A stretch of DNA of 64,000 bases from Pseudobdellovibrionaceae bacterium. Its GTDB lineage: Bacteria; Bdellovibrionota; Bdellovibrionia; Bdellovibrionales; JAGQZY01. The DNA is taken from positions 26,050 to 90,049 of the forward strand of contig JACKAL010000008.1 of NCBI GenBank assembly GCA_020635085.1, given 5' to 3'. Below the pieces are notes generated by a model that saw only the letters and a program-made list of their open reading frames with translations, had not been told where the DNA came from and did no database searches. Both the position numbers and the translations under genes were made by a program. Below are positions 1 to 8,871 of this stretch, one piece after another; within the stretch, counting starts at the first letter, position 1, and each line of letters opens with the position of its first letter.

Positions 1-1449
1 TTCGCTCCAGCGATAATCAAGTTTGAATACAAAATGCACCATTCGACTGTCTTCGGCACCCGATGAGACGGGTTTTTCGTGCAAGCCGGCATTGAGATAC
101 CAGTACATGATACCGCTAATGTTCCAAGTTTTGAGGTCATCGACGGGCAAGCGTCCACCGAGCATTAAGCGTGGAGAAGCATACTCTGACGTAACAAGTC
201 CTTCTGGATTGCTGTTATCAAGAGACATTTTATATTTATAAAAACCAAAACCAAACATCAGCTTAGAATCAAAAAAATCATCGCGTAGGAGTAAATTGTA
301 ACCGACGTCCAGAGAATATTGAGAGAAAGAAGACGTAAGATCACTCGGACTACCACCGCCAACGGGATTTTTTAGGGAGGCTGTACCCTGACCAAGACTG
401 ACATTAATAAACCATTCCGGGTTAATCCACATTTCGCCGGTGAGGTTCACGGCGGGATACAGAGAATTTTTTGTAGTATAGGAGTTACCGTCAGTGAGAG
501 ATAAAGACTGCTTAAATTGACCAATCGAAAAATAAGCTCCAAGCATACCAAAAGTCGGCGGGTTTTCTGGGCGCCATTCTTTAACCTTACCACTTTCAAG
601 GTTATTTTCACTTAAGAGAAGTTCTGCCGGAATGTCGTCTTTTTTAATCCAAGACTCCTGAGCATAGGTGAGGGGTTTGGCGCCCGTAATTTTAGTATCT
701 TTTTGAATAGCACCGAGCTCAATTTCGGAGACCACATCACCAAAACTGAGATACTTATCTGTTTTTACCAATTTAATTTTTCCAACAACAACTTTTTCAT
801 TCTGAATAATATTGCCAAGCTTGGGATGACGAGTGACTTGGATAATTTTACTGGCTGGGAGTTCTTGGCCGGGCACAAGGCCGTCACTTGATCCCAAGTT
901 TATGGTTACGCGATTTTTTGTGCGGCTGAGAATAAGGCCCTCATAAGGCACGCGAAATTTTAATTCTTGATATAACGATTGTAATTGTTTAACGGCTTTG
1001 TCTGTGGAGCTTTGATCAAGATCAGTAGCCGCAGCCTGAGAAATAAGTTGTCCATCTTTGGCGCTAAATAAAAAGAGTGCTAAAATAAAATCTTTGGGAT
1101 TCTTTCGCACCTCAGTCATGAGTATCGCATCCGCGTGATAGTTCTCAGCAATTTTTTTTACTTTTTCAGGAGACCCGATGAGCTCTGAGGGAACGATCAT
1201 TTGACGAGAGAGATCGCTGGTAATGAGCTGCCATTGTTTGTCATTGCTTAGGTACTCATGAAGTGCTTTATCAAAGGGGCGAGAAAATATTCCATCGACG
1301 TTATCAACTGTGGGCATTAGTGCAACGGAGTGAATGGTGAGCGCCTCATCAACAGAATTTTGCATTTTCACGCCTTCTTTGCGATTGGCAAAAGCAGAAA
1401 GGCTCGTGGTGAAGATCATCAAAAGTAGAAGAGGCCGGATGTAGGTCAT
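1..1449 (-). CDS. Secreted protein with FlgT-like and outer-membrane barrel-like parts (3' end missing)
   Basis: This minus-strand frame is open from an ATG at 1449 to the window edge (483 codons, no stop), so the C-terminus is cut off. The N-terminus has a signal peptide (hydrophobic LLLLMIFTTSLSAFA). A middle segment reading RVTINLGSSDGLVPGQEL resembles the C-terminal domain of flagellar protein FlgT and similar envelope proteins. The last ~180 residues alternate polar and aromatic residues like outer-membrane beta-strands. No clear Shine-Dalgarno precedes the ATG. I infer an exported, probably outer-membrane protein. The exact role is unknown, and the FlgT resemblance is by eye only. Confidence 0.6.
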   Translation of the reverse strand, partial: MTYIRPLLLLMIFTTSLSAFANRKEGVKMQNSVDEALTIHSVALMPTVDNVDGIFSRPFDKALHEYLSNDKQWQLITSDLSRQMIVPSELIGSPEKVKKIAENYHADAILMTEVRKNPKDFILALFLFSAKDGQLISQAAATDLDQSSTDKAVKQLQSLYQELKFRVPYEGLILSRTKNRVTINLGSSDGLVPGQELPASKIIQVTRHPKLGNIIQNEKVVVGKIKLVKTDKYLSFGDVVSEIELGAIQKDTKITGAKPLTYAQESWIKKDDIPAELLLSENNLESGKVKEWRPENPPTFGMLGAYFSIGQFKQSLSLTDGNSYTTKNSLYPAVNLTGEMWINPEWFINVSLGQGTASLKNPVGGGSPSDLTSSFSQYSLDVGYNLLLRDDFFDSKLMFGFGFYKYKMSLDNSNPEGLVTSEYASPRLMLGGRLPVDDLKTWNISGIMYWYLNAGLHEKPVSSGAEDSRMVHFVFKLDYRWSE

Positions 1450-1579
1450 ATAGAGTATTGTGCACTAAGGTGTTTATGGGTGGAAGAGGCAAAAATAAAC
1501 CCCTCTCATTGTCTAGATATGATCTAGCATAAACCACGGCCTATAGTCTCAAACAGAGGGCATAAAGTATATTAAAAGC

Positions 1580-1960
1580 ATGAAAGTATTTGTGGTGGAT
1601 GATGCCTCTTTTATTCGAATCTTGTGCCGTCACTATGTGACCAAGGCGGGCTACGAAATGGTGGGCGATGCTTATGATGGGCCCGTCGCGCTTGAGCAAA
1701 TTTGTAAAACGCAACCGGATTGTGTCATTATGGATCTTGCTTTGCCGGGGCTGAACGGAACCGATATTATTCGACATGTACACGAGAAATTTTCGCACAT
1801 CCAATTTATTATTGTGTCCGCACTCGATGAGGATTTTTGTAAGAATCAAATCGAAGACCTTTCATATGTAAAATTTATTACCAAACCCTTTGATGCTGAG
1901 CAAATTTCTGAGGCACTTCAACTTGCCGAACAAAATTTAGAAAAGGCAAAACATGGCTGA
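1580..1960 (+). CDS. Single-domain response regulator (CheY-like)
   Basis: This 126-aa protein is a receiver domain with no output domain. The acidic pair D7-D8, phospho-acceptor D52 (in VIMDLALPG), S80 of the switch and K102 (TKPF) are all present, so it should be phosphorylated by a histidine kinase. It lies divergent to the gene before it. Its last codons overlap the next gene by 8 bases, so the two are probably co-transcribed and translationally coupled. No cognate kinase is in the window. CheY-type or Spo0F-type relay roles are both possible. Confidence 0.9.
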   Translation: MKVFVVDDASFIRILCRHYVTKAGYEMVGDAYDGPVALEQICKTQPDCVIMDLALPGLNGTDIIRHVHEKFSHIQFIIVSALDEDFCKNQIEDLSYVKFITKPFDAEQISEALQLAEQNLEKAKHG

Positions 1961-2255
1961 ATTCAAATTTGTATTAAAAGCTGTTGTGATTACGTTCATT
2001 TTAATAATAGCACTGCAGTTTGATATTAAAGGCCGCAAGGGAGAAGATTATTTGGTTCAATACATGAAACAAGGAAAGATTGTGGTGTGGATTCGCCAGG
2101 CCACGCAAGGAGCTATTCAGCTCGCAGAAAACGGGATGAATGCACTACGTGCAAACACCACGATCCAGAATTATCTACCTCGACAAAAGACCATGCAGCC
2201 CCTCTCGCACGAAGAGGATTTCCCGGACGAGATGGTCTCCAACGAAAACCTCTAG
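1953..2255 (+). CDS. Small membrane-anchored protein of unknown function
   Basis: A 100-aa protein starting inside the end of the response regulator gene. Residues ~6-23 (VLKAVVITFILIIALQF) form one membrane helix or uncleaved signal anchor. The rest is polar and charged, with an acidic end. No family is recognised. The overlap with the receiver gene suggests a joint role. It is about the size of the Bdellovibrio Bd0108 (hit) protein and lies near a Tad locus, but it is on the other strand and I cannot claim homology. Confidence 0.6.
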   Translation: MAEFKFVLKAVVITFILIIALQFDIKGRKGEDYLVQYMKQGKIVVWIRQATQGAIQLAENGMNALRANTTIQNYLPRQKTMQPLSHEEDFPDEMVSNENL

Positions 2256-2273
2256 AGCTCTAGAGCTCTAGAT
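2250..2273. repeat. Three tandem copies of an 8-bp palindrome (CTCTAGAG, CTCTAGAG, CTCTAGAT)
   Basis: Three adjacent 8-mers, two of them perfect palindromes. The run contains the stop codon of the upstream small protein and sits between convergent genes. It can fold back on itself, but no T-run follows, so a classical terminator is not supported. Confidence 0.6.
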
Positions 2274-2309
2274 CCATTGGCTATCACATCTCAAGATGAC
2301 AAACATTTA

Positions 2310-3986
2310 CTAAAGATTGAGGCTGAGCTCTGTGGAAACCGGACCTATGATATCTAAGAAATTATTAAACGTATCGTAAATTTGCGAATTAACGGAAGAG
2401 CCGCCTTTGTTTTGTACCTTCTTAATTGCTCCATTGGAGGCATAGGTCAGTTTAACTGAGCCAACAGAAGGCCTTGCAAGAGATATGGGCTTCAAAGTGT
2501 TTTCGTCGTATTCAATGACGATTTCTTTTTTTTCTTGATTATTGATACTGCTAATCAAGCCAAGGTTATTGTATTTAATTTCCACAAATTGGCCATCATC
2601 ACATTTAGCCGACACCAATCGTCCGGTGCTGTCATATTTAAATTGTGTTTTTTTACGACGAGAAAGCTTCCCATCTTTAGCAAAGTATTCGGACAGAATA
2701 TCATTTATTAAATTATCGTTATTGTAGGCAAAGCCGACACTGTATTTTTGATTTTTTTCATCAACTGGGGTGAAGTAGCTGACTGTTTTTTGTTTAATCA
2801 AGCCAGTATCTAAATACTGCATGGTTGTAATGTCTGTATTTCGTCGCAGCGAGATGGGTTTACCGAAATCTTGATGATAGGAAATATCGAGGACCTCACT
2901 ATTTTTTTCAGATAGCACGCGACTTAAGTATTTTTCTTTATCATCGCGCATTTCATACCAAAATTCATAGCGACTTTTATAGACGGTCTTTTTTCCACAA
3001 GTTTTTACGGCGTTTGCAGAATAATGATCCTTTGGATTGTCGGCAGATAAAACAAAGTCGTAAGCTTCATGACAGCCATCACGATCGCGGAAGGTGCGAA
3101 CCCAATCGCGCATTTCCACATAAGTGATAGATTTGTAGGTTCCATCTGGAAAATTGATGCGCGTCAGGTTGTGACCAGTATCATATGCATAGGTGTAGTT
3201 ATTTTTCCAGGCATTAGTAACGCCAACTAAATTTTCTCCACGAAATTTATAAGTGGCATTGAGACCATTCATGCCAACAATCTTTTTTACTTTCTTTTCT
3301 GGATAGTAGTAAAACGAAAGCTTGTTACCACCATTATCTACAAGTTGGAGAGGCAAGTCATTAGCGTAAGATATTTTTATAGAGTATTTATTTTTATCCA
3401 TAAGTTGCACGAGATGTCCGCGAGCATCAAAACTTTGCACAGTGCTGTCGGCGAGAACATGCACATAGTGATTCCCATCATAAGTGATACGATCGATTTC
3501 TTTCCCATTGGCAAGATAAACAGTATTTTTTACAGGTGAGATTTTAACTCCAACTTCACCGGCGAGCTGAGTTCTTAATAAGTGGTCAGAGCGCAATTGA
3601 TCTTTGAGATTTTCTAGGTGTTTTTTTGTCTTTTCTGGATATTTTTTTGCGATAAGAGAAACAATTTTATCTACAGAATCATTAATCAATTTGGTATTGT
3701 ATTTTGCCGGGTAGTAGGCGACAGGACTTGACCCGCACTCACTAAGAAGGAGATTTCCCTCGAGAGAAATTTCCACTTGAGTTTCGAGATTGGAGCACCA
3801 TCCAAAGCCAAAAATTCCAGAAAAAAGAGAACGGCTATTGTAAGTGCGTGAAACACGCAAAAAGAAATTATTTCCGGGAATCATGAGATCCACCCAATAA
3901 TCAGAATAATTGGCATTTTTCATGTCAACGATCGCAAGTGATTGTGAGGTCCACAGAAGCAGTAATACAAGGAGCAAATTCTTCAT
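2310..3986 (-). CDS. Secreted Rhs/YD-repeat protein, last gene of the Tad operon
   Basis: A 558-aa protein with an N-terminal signal peptide (LLLVLLLLWTSQSLA). It has an Rhs-type N-terminal segment (FLRVSRTYNSRS, FGFGWCSNLE) followed by degenerate YD repeats such as YDTGHNLTRI, YDSTGRL and IEYDENTLKP. It is far shorter than toxin-bearing Rhs proteins and has no obvious C-terminal toxin domain. It starts 5 bases after tadB and is probably transcribed with the pilus genes. From memory, Bdellovibrio bacteriovorus Bd0109 (hit locus) is a comparable YD/Rhs-like protein beside Flp pilus genes. The function, perhaps cell-surface binding, is inferred. Confidence 0.75.
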   Translation of the reverse strand: MKNLLLVLLLLWTSQSLAIVDMKNANYSDYWVDLMIPGNNFFLRVSRTYNSRSLFSGIFGFGWCSNLETQVEISLEGNLLLSECGSSPVAYYPAKYNTKLINDSVDKIVSLIAKKYPEKTKKHLENLKDQLRSDHLLRTQLAGEVGVKISPVKNTVYLANGKEIDRITYDGNHYVHVLADSTVQSFDARGHLVQLMDKNKYSIKISYANDLPLQLVDNGGNKLSFYYYPEKKVKKIVGMNGLNATYKFRGENLVGVTNAWKNNYTYAYDTGHNLTRINFPDGTYKSITYVEMRDWVRTFRDRDGCHEAYDFVLSADNPKDHYSANAVKTCGKKTVYKSRYEFWYEMRDDKEKYLSRVLSEKNSEVLDISYHQDFGKPISLRRNTDITTMQYLDTGLIKQKTVSYFTPVDEKNQKYSVGFAYNNDNLINDILSEYFAKDGKLSRRKKTQFKYDSTGRLVSAKCDDGQFVEIKYNNLGLISSINNQEKKEIVIEYDENTLKPISLARPSVGSVKLTYASNGAIKKVQNKGGSSVNSQIYDTFNNFLDIIGPVSTELSLNL

Positions 3987-3990
3987 ATCT

Positions 3991-4875
3991 TTAAACCTTA
4001 ATAGTAATAATTTTCTTTATAAATAGTCCGCCTAAACCAATAAGAACAAAAACAAGTAATAAAAACATCCAGCCAAATGCTGTTGTAAACATTGGCATGA
4101 CATAATTGGGATCAATAAAATAAAAAATCATCAAGATGACGAAAGGAACTAAACTAATAATAATTCCCTGCATAACCCCTTGAGCCGTTAATGCTTCGAT
4201 CTTTTTTTCGATCTTTTGTCGCTCACGAATTGTAAAATTGATAGTTTGGAATGTTTCGGCCATGTTACCACCGGTCTCTTTTAAGATATTTACAGCCGTT
4301 ACAAACATCTGCACGTCTTGCCGTGGGATGCGCTCTCCGAGTTCGTTGAGACACTCTTCAATGGGGCGACCGAGTTGATTTTGCGAGAGAACCAGTCGGA
4401 ATTCTTGGCTAATAGGATTTTTTAAATTCTTAGACACGCGATCCATGGCTTGCGTCACACTGAGACCAGCGCGAATTCCGTTGGCTAAGATCGTTGTGCC
4501 ATCTACCATTTGATCAACAAAACGATTACAGCGCTTCTCATAGAGACTTTTAAAAAGATGTTTAGGCAGAGTCCAGCCAATAAGTGTAAACACACTGCCG
4601 ACAATAAAGCCTACAATAATATTGGGCCAAAAAAGAATGAAAAAGATAAGCCCCAAACCCACACTGATTAATATGAGCGACCAGGTGAGTTTTTTATCAT
4701 TAACTTCAACAAACATGAGTTCCATGTAGCGAACGATCTCGTCCTTTTGACCAAGGCTACGCGCATGTAGCCAGCGTAGTACTTTTTCCGACTGATAGTA
4801 GGCAATCACAAAGACGCAAATGGCGACAGCGGGCCACATAAAGGCTGGATGCAAGAGCACAGATTGCCAGGTCAT
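3991..4875 (-). CDS. tadB: Tad pilus inner-membrane platform protein TadB
   Basis: A 294-aa protein with two N-terminal helices, a cytoplasmic T2SSF domain (QMVDGTTILANGIRAGLSVTQAMDRV; RIPRQDVQMFVTAVNILKETGGN) and two C-terminal helices, the usual TadB layout. It would form the platform that couples ATPase TadA to pilin assembly. The start ATG overlaps the stop of tadZA (ATGA). TadB normally pairs with TadC, whose gene usually follows. Here a YD-repeat gene follows instead and no tadC is found in the window. Confidence 0.9.
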   Translation of the reverse strand: MTWQSVLLHPAFMWPAVAICVFVIAYYQSEKVLRWLHARSLGQKDEIVRYMELMFVEVNDKKLTWSLILISVGLGLIFFILFWPNIIVGFIVGSVFTLIGWTLPKHLFKSLYEKRCNRFVDQMVDGTTILANGIRAGLSVTQAMDRVSKNLKNPISQEFRLVLSQNQLGRPIEECLNELGERIPRQDVQMFVTAVNILKETGGNMAETFQTINFTIRERQKIEKKIEALTAQGVMQGIIISLVPFVILMIFYFIDPNYVMPMFTTAFGWMFLLLVFVLIGLGGLFIKKIITIKV

Positions 4876-7073
4876 GGTTTACCTCCAGAAGCTTTTTTCA
4901 CCGCAAAATTTGGAGTAGACGGTTTTGCAGATTTCGGAGCAGCTGTTGGTGCCGCTTCATTGGAGAAAAGATCTTTGGGAATACCAATACCTTTTTCTTT
5001 AAGCTCTTGAATGAATTTAGGAATAAGACCAGTTGTAAGAAATTGGCCCACAATTTTCCGCTCTTTATCGAAGCCTGTTTCTTTAAAAGCATATACGTCT
5101 TGTAATGTAACGGTGTCTCCCTGCATACCCTGAACTTCCGTTATGTATAAAATTTTACGACTACCATCGGATAAACGAGAAATCTGCACAATCAAGTCTA
5201 CGGCATTTGCCACTTGTTCGCGAATAGCGCGAGCCGGTAAATCCATTCCGGCCATCAAACAGAGGGTTTCTAAGCGGCCGATCGCTTCTCTAGGGTTATT
5301 GGAGTGGACGGTAGTCATCGAACCATCATGACCTGTACTCATCGCGGCTAACATATCTAGTGCGGCACCATCGCGACACTCTCCGACAACAATACGATCG
5401 GGACGCATACGTAAGGTGTTCTTTACGAGATCACGAATAGTGACTGCCCCTTCACCCTCCATATTTGCGGGCCGCGTTTCGAGACGCACCACATGTTCCT
5501 GGCGCAGTTGTAGCTCGGCGGCATCTTCGACCGTAATAATTCTCTCCGTTGGTGGAATGAAAGAAGACATACAGTTTAATAATGTTGTTTTACCAGATCC
5601 AGTACCACCTGAGATGATGATATTAGATCCATTTTGCACCGCGAGTTTTAAGAAATCCATCATCTGACGACTGCAGGAATTGTATTGAAGGTACTGATCG
5701 ACGCCAAAAGCATCTTTTTTAAATTTACGAATTGTGAGGGCGGGCCCATCAATGGATAGGGGTTCAATGATGGCATTCACCCGGCTTCCATCCATGAGAC
5801 GAGCATCAACGTAGGGGTTTTTTTCATCGATACGACGACCCAGCGGGGTTACGATGCGTTCAATCACGTTGCGCAGCTGAACATTGGAGGTAAAGTGAAT
5901 TTTGCTGAGCTGTAGACGGCCACTTTTTTCGATAAATATTTTGTCGTAGCCATTGACCATGATCTCACTAATCTCAACTTGTGCCAACAAATCCTCAAGA
6001 GGTCCAAGCGCCAAAGCCTCGTCGAGAGTTTCTTTGATAATTTGTTTACGATCTCCTGGTGGTAGACCTTGCGCCTCTTGATCGATAATCTTTGAGATCA
6101 CGGCACGCACATCAGTTTCTAATTTTTTCCGTTTTTCGGGGTCTTTGTTCGCTTTGGTAATGTCATCATTTTTTAAATTCATTTCCTTAATAAGGCGCGC
6201 ATGTATAGTGAGCTTTAAGTGGGTGCGAGGATCAACGCCCCCATGCGAGGATTTGTTGTTGTCCGCAGCTTCGACTTTGTCGAAACTAAGGATATTGTTT
6301 TTCGAAATTGCTTTTAATTTTTGTAAAAGCCCACCGGTTAATTTTTTGACGATATCCCCATAGGCGACGGCCATAGGTGTTTGTGGTGCAAGGAGCATAA
6401 ATGGAGTTGCACGCTTGAGGGCGTTTGCTGTACTCACATCATCTTGTGGTATGACTCCAAGTAGGGGGCGTTTAAATGTTTGCTCGATCTGTTGTGGGGC
6501 CAAAGCGACGTTGCTCGCCTTGTTGACAATCACTTGGATCATTTCATTGGGAAGCGTGGCGCCCCGCAGCTCATTAATCATACGTAAAGTTTGATTAACT
6601 GTTAGTACTTCAGGAGTTGTTACAAGAAGAGCAACCGTACAGGCTTCCAATAATTTCGATTGTAACTCGTCAAGATCGTTTCCAAAATCGATAACTATAA
6701 ATTTATAAAATTGAGAGAGCTGCGCGAGTTGTTTGAGCGCTAAAGACGCAGGAGCAGAAAAAATTTCTCCGGGATTCTTAACGGCGCCAATATAGTGAAG
6801 AGGGGCTTGCGGGTGAGCCGACACAACGGATAAGAGATTTTTTGTGTTGATGCTATTGGTTGTAGAGCAAAGCTCTTCGAGGGTTTTGGGTTCTAAAATT
6901 CCGGTAATAAAATTTTGATCACCACAGGACTTTTGATCAGCATCAATAAGTAGTGTGCTGGATTTTAGCTCCAATCCAAGCTTTACGGCGAGGTTGGCGG
7001 CAAAAACGCTCTTGCCTACGCCACCTTTTCCACCAAGAATTCCAATAATATAGCAATTATTATTAAATGACAT
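4872..7073 (-). CDS. Fused pilus localisation/assembly ATPase TadZ-TadA (CpaE-CpaF)
   Basis: One 733-aa reading frame joins two proteins that are normally separate. Residues ~1-260 are a MinD/ParA-type ATPase with deviant Walker A GGKGGVGKS (14-22), as in TadZ/CpaE. Residues ~290-733 are a TadA/CpaF secretion ATPase with Walker A GGTGSGKTT near residue 490, an acid box (ITVEDAAEL), a His box (MSTGHDGSMTTVHS) and arginines typical of the family. A polar linker joins them. A GGAGG lies 9-11 bases before the ATG at 7073. It should power Flp pilus assembly and place the machine at a pole within one polypeptide. Confidence 0.92.
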   Translation of the reverse strand: MSFNNNCYIIGILGGKGGVGKSVFAANLAVKLGLELKSSTLLIDADQKSCGDQNFITGILEPKTLEELCSTTNSINTKNLLSVVSAHPQAPLHYIGAVKNPGEIFSAPASLALKQLAQLSQFYKFIVIDFGNDLDELQSKLLEACTVALLVTTPEVLTVNQTLRMINELRGATLPNEMIQVIVNKASNVALAPQQIEQTFKRPLLGVIPQDDVSTANALKRATPFMLLAPQTPMAVAYGDIVKKLTGGLLQKLKAISKNNILSFDKVEAADNNKSSHGGVDPRTHLKLTIHARLIKEMNLKNDDITKANKDPEKRKKLETDVRAVISKIIDQEAQGLPPGDRKQIIKETLDEALALGPLEDLLAQVEISEIMVNGYDKIFIEKSGRLQLSKIHFTSNVQLRNVIERIVTPLGRRIDEKNPYVDARLMDGSRVNAIIEPLSIDGPALTIRKFKKDAFGVDQYLQYNSCSRQMMDFLKLAVQNGSNIIISGGTGSGKTTLLNCMSSFIPPTERIITVEDAAELQLRQEHVVRLETRPANMEGEGAVTIRDLVKNTLRMRPDRIVVGECRDGAALDMLAAMSTGHDGSMTTVHSNNPREAIGRLETLCLMAGMDLPARAIREQVANAVDLIVQISRLSDGSRKILYITEVQGMQGDTVTLQDVYAFKETGFDKERKIVGQFLTTGLIPKFIQELKEKGIGIPKDLFSNEAAPTAAPKSAKPSTPNFAVKKASGGKP

Positions 7074-7220
7074 TAAGGTGAGACCTCCACACTGATCTAT
7101 CGGAAAATATACAAAAAGATATGAGAAAAAATTTGTTTGTTTAATGCGTTGACCTTAGAAAATCAGACATCCTGCAGGCTCAGAAATCTAGACCCAGACT
7201 AAGAACAAGAACACTGCTAT

Positions 7221-7338
7221 AGGCGTAGCCTGTCATCCTGAGGCGGAGCCGAAGGATCTACGTTGCAAAATAAAGAATGAGATCCTTCGGCTCCGCCTCA
7301 GGATGACAGGCTACGCCTCAGGATGACAGGCTACGCCT
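7221..7338. repeat. Perfect 39-bp inverted repeat plus a 20-bp tandem repeat inside the Tad operon
   Basis: Arms 7221-7259 and 7280-7318 are exact reverse complements around a 20-nt loop (7260-7279). A 20-base unit ending in GACAGGCTACG occurs at 7296-7315 and again at 7316-7335. CCTTAGCGATGA then occurs twice just after. The arms contain TGTCATCCTGAG, typical of dispersed intergenic repeats in many proteobacteria (from memory). It lies in the 310-bp gap between the secretin and ATPase genes. As RNA it would form a very stable hairpin in the polycistronic message and might attenuate or stabilise it. Confidence 0.9.
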
Positions 7339-7383
7339 TAGCGATGACGGTGCTCCGCCTTAGCGATGATGAGGGCTAATGCC

Positions 7384-8871
7384 CTATTCATTCAAGCGAA
7401 ATTTTTCTTTTACTTTCTCTACACCTGAGCTTGCAGAGGATTTAATAATTGGAGTGACAAAAATCACAAACTGAGATTGATTTTTCTGAAATGCACGCGA
7501 GTGATAGAGAGAAAACAAAGGATTATCCACGGTGGGTGGAATTTTATTGTAGTCCATTGTTTGATTGTTGGAAATAAATCCCCCGACGGCGGCACTTTCA
7601 CCACTACGAATATCTACTTGAGTATTTATCGTATTTTTTGCCGTGGAAGGTCCAGCGCTGGTTTGTCCAATCACATTCGAAACTTCAATGCTAATATCCA
7701 AATTAATGGCATCACTTCGCGAGCTTACGACCTTTGGAGTTACACGCGATGTGGTACCATATTGTATGGGTTGAAGATTCGCAGGCACCCCCTGTGCACT
7801 AACAGTGGGAACAGGGACAGTTGCCATCGAGGAAAGTGTGGCGGTAACGCCGTCTTTAGTCATGATGCTTGTTGTTTTTAATATGCGTGCATGACCGTGG
7901 CTTTTCGCCCAATTCAACTTAGGAAGAAGATTTGAAATCACACCAGTAATGCTCGACACAATTCCACTCGGATTCCGGGTATCTTGGGTAAAGGTTACAT
8001 TTGTTTGATCAGAAATCGATGGTGTCCACTGAAAGAGGGAACTATTGGCGTAATCTTTACTTAATTCAACATAGTGTAAAACAACCTGAATAAGTTTTGG
8101 CTGTGGTTCAACAGTAGGCGGAGGGCGAATAAATAAGAGATTAGCGACGTTGTCGCGCTTCGGCTTAAGAAGATCCTTGGTTTTTTCCGCCTCGCCAAAA
8201 GTGGGCGCTGGAACATAGGTGCGTGCGATCAGTTCAGCTTGCGTTTTATCGTATTCGCTTTGTACTTCTCCTGTAAGAACAAAAACACCATTGCGTGCAT
8301 GCACTTGTACATCAGGATTGTTGATTTCTCTTTGAATTATTTCTGCAATTTTCTGTTGAGCAAAAGGACTGACTTCAACGAGTGAGGCAGCATCATTTCC
8401 GTATTGACCCAATACGCCGACGATGCGGTTGAGATCTTCGGGGTGAACCACTTTTCCGTCAACCACGACGCGATCATTTACAATTTTAATTTGAATACCC
8501 TCAATATCGCTGAGAAGCGCACGAATTTCGCGCACCATTTTAGTGAGGCGTGTATCTCTGACTTCGATGCGGTATTCAAATACTTTCTGCCCACGACGAT
8601 CATGAATTGTGAGCGTAGCAAGACCCGATTTTGTTGGAGTAAAGCGGATCTTCTGATATTCCTTAGCAACAGCAACTTTGGTGACACCCTTCCAGTCGCC
8701 ACCAAACTCGGCTCCTTGCGGAAGAACAGGCAGCGTTTCTTCTTGTTCCACACCTTGGTAAAGAATGAGATATTTATTCCCCGGATCTGCCTCGGTTGTT
8801 TGTGCTACACCAAGAGATACAAAACCAGCTGAAAAAATGAAAAATATTAAATAGGACAGATTTTTCATCAT
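7384..8871 (-). CDS. rcpA: Tad pilus outer-membrane secretin RcpA/CpaC
   Basis: A 495-aa protein with a signal peptide (FFIFSAGFVSLGVAQ). It has an N-terminal pilus-assembly domain, a BON-like segment (VDGKVVHPEDLNRIVGVL; VHARNGVFVLTGEV) and a C-terminal secretin domain ending in the typical IRSGESAAVGG and QFVIFVTPII stretches. It would form the outer-membrane ring through which the Flp fibre passes. The start ATG overlaps the rcpC stop, with GAGGAG upstream. The next gene of the operon comes only after a 310-base gap filled by a hairpin repeat. Confidence 0.92.
   Translation of the reverse strand: MMKNLSYLIFFIFSAGFVSLGVAQTTEADPGNKYLILYQGVEQEETLPVLPQGAEFGGDWKGVTKVAVAKEYQKIRFTPTKSGLATLTIHDRRGQKVFEYRIEVRDTRLTKMVREIRALLSDIEGIQIKIVNDRVVVDGKVVHPEDLNRIVGVLGQYGNDAASLVEVSPFAQQKIAEIIQREINNPDVQVHARNGVFVLTGEVQSEYDKTQAELIARTYVPAPTFGEAEKTKDLLKPKRDNVANLLFIRPPPTVEPQPKLIQVVLHYVELSKDYANSSLFQWTPSISDQTNVTFTQDTRNPSGIVSSITGVISNLLPKLNWAKSHGHARILKTTSIMTKDGVTATLSSMATVPVPTVSAQGVPANLQPIQYGTTSRVTPKVVSSRSDAINLDISIEVSNVIGQTSAGPSTAKNTINTQVDIRSGESAAVGGFISNNQTMDYNKIPPTVDNPLFSLYHSRAFQKNQSQFVIFVTPIIKSSASSGVEKVKEKFRLNE

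Noticed and set aside
1..1449. Plus-strand ORFs at 23-241 and 703-891
   Set aside because: They lie inside a continuous minus-strand frame with a signal peptide and coherent protein sequence; they are shadows.
2250..2273. CTCTAGAG tandem palindromes as a terminator
   Set aside because: No T-run follows on either strand and the stop codon lies within the first copy; left as a simple repeat.
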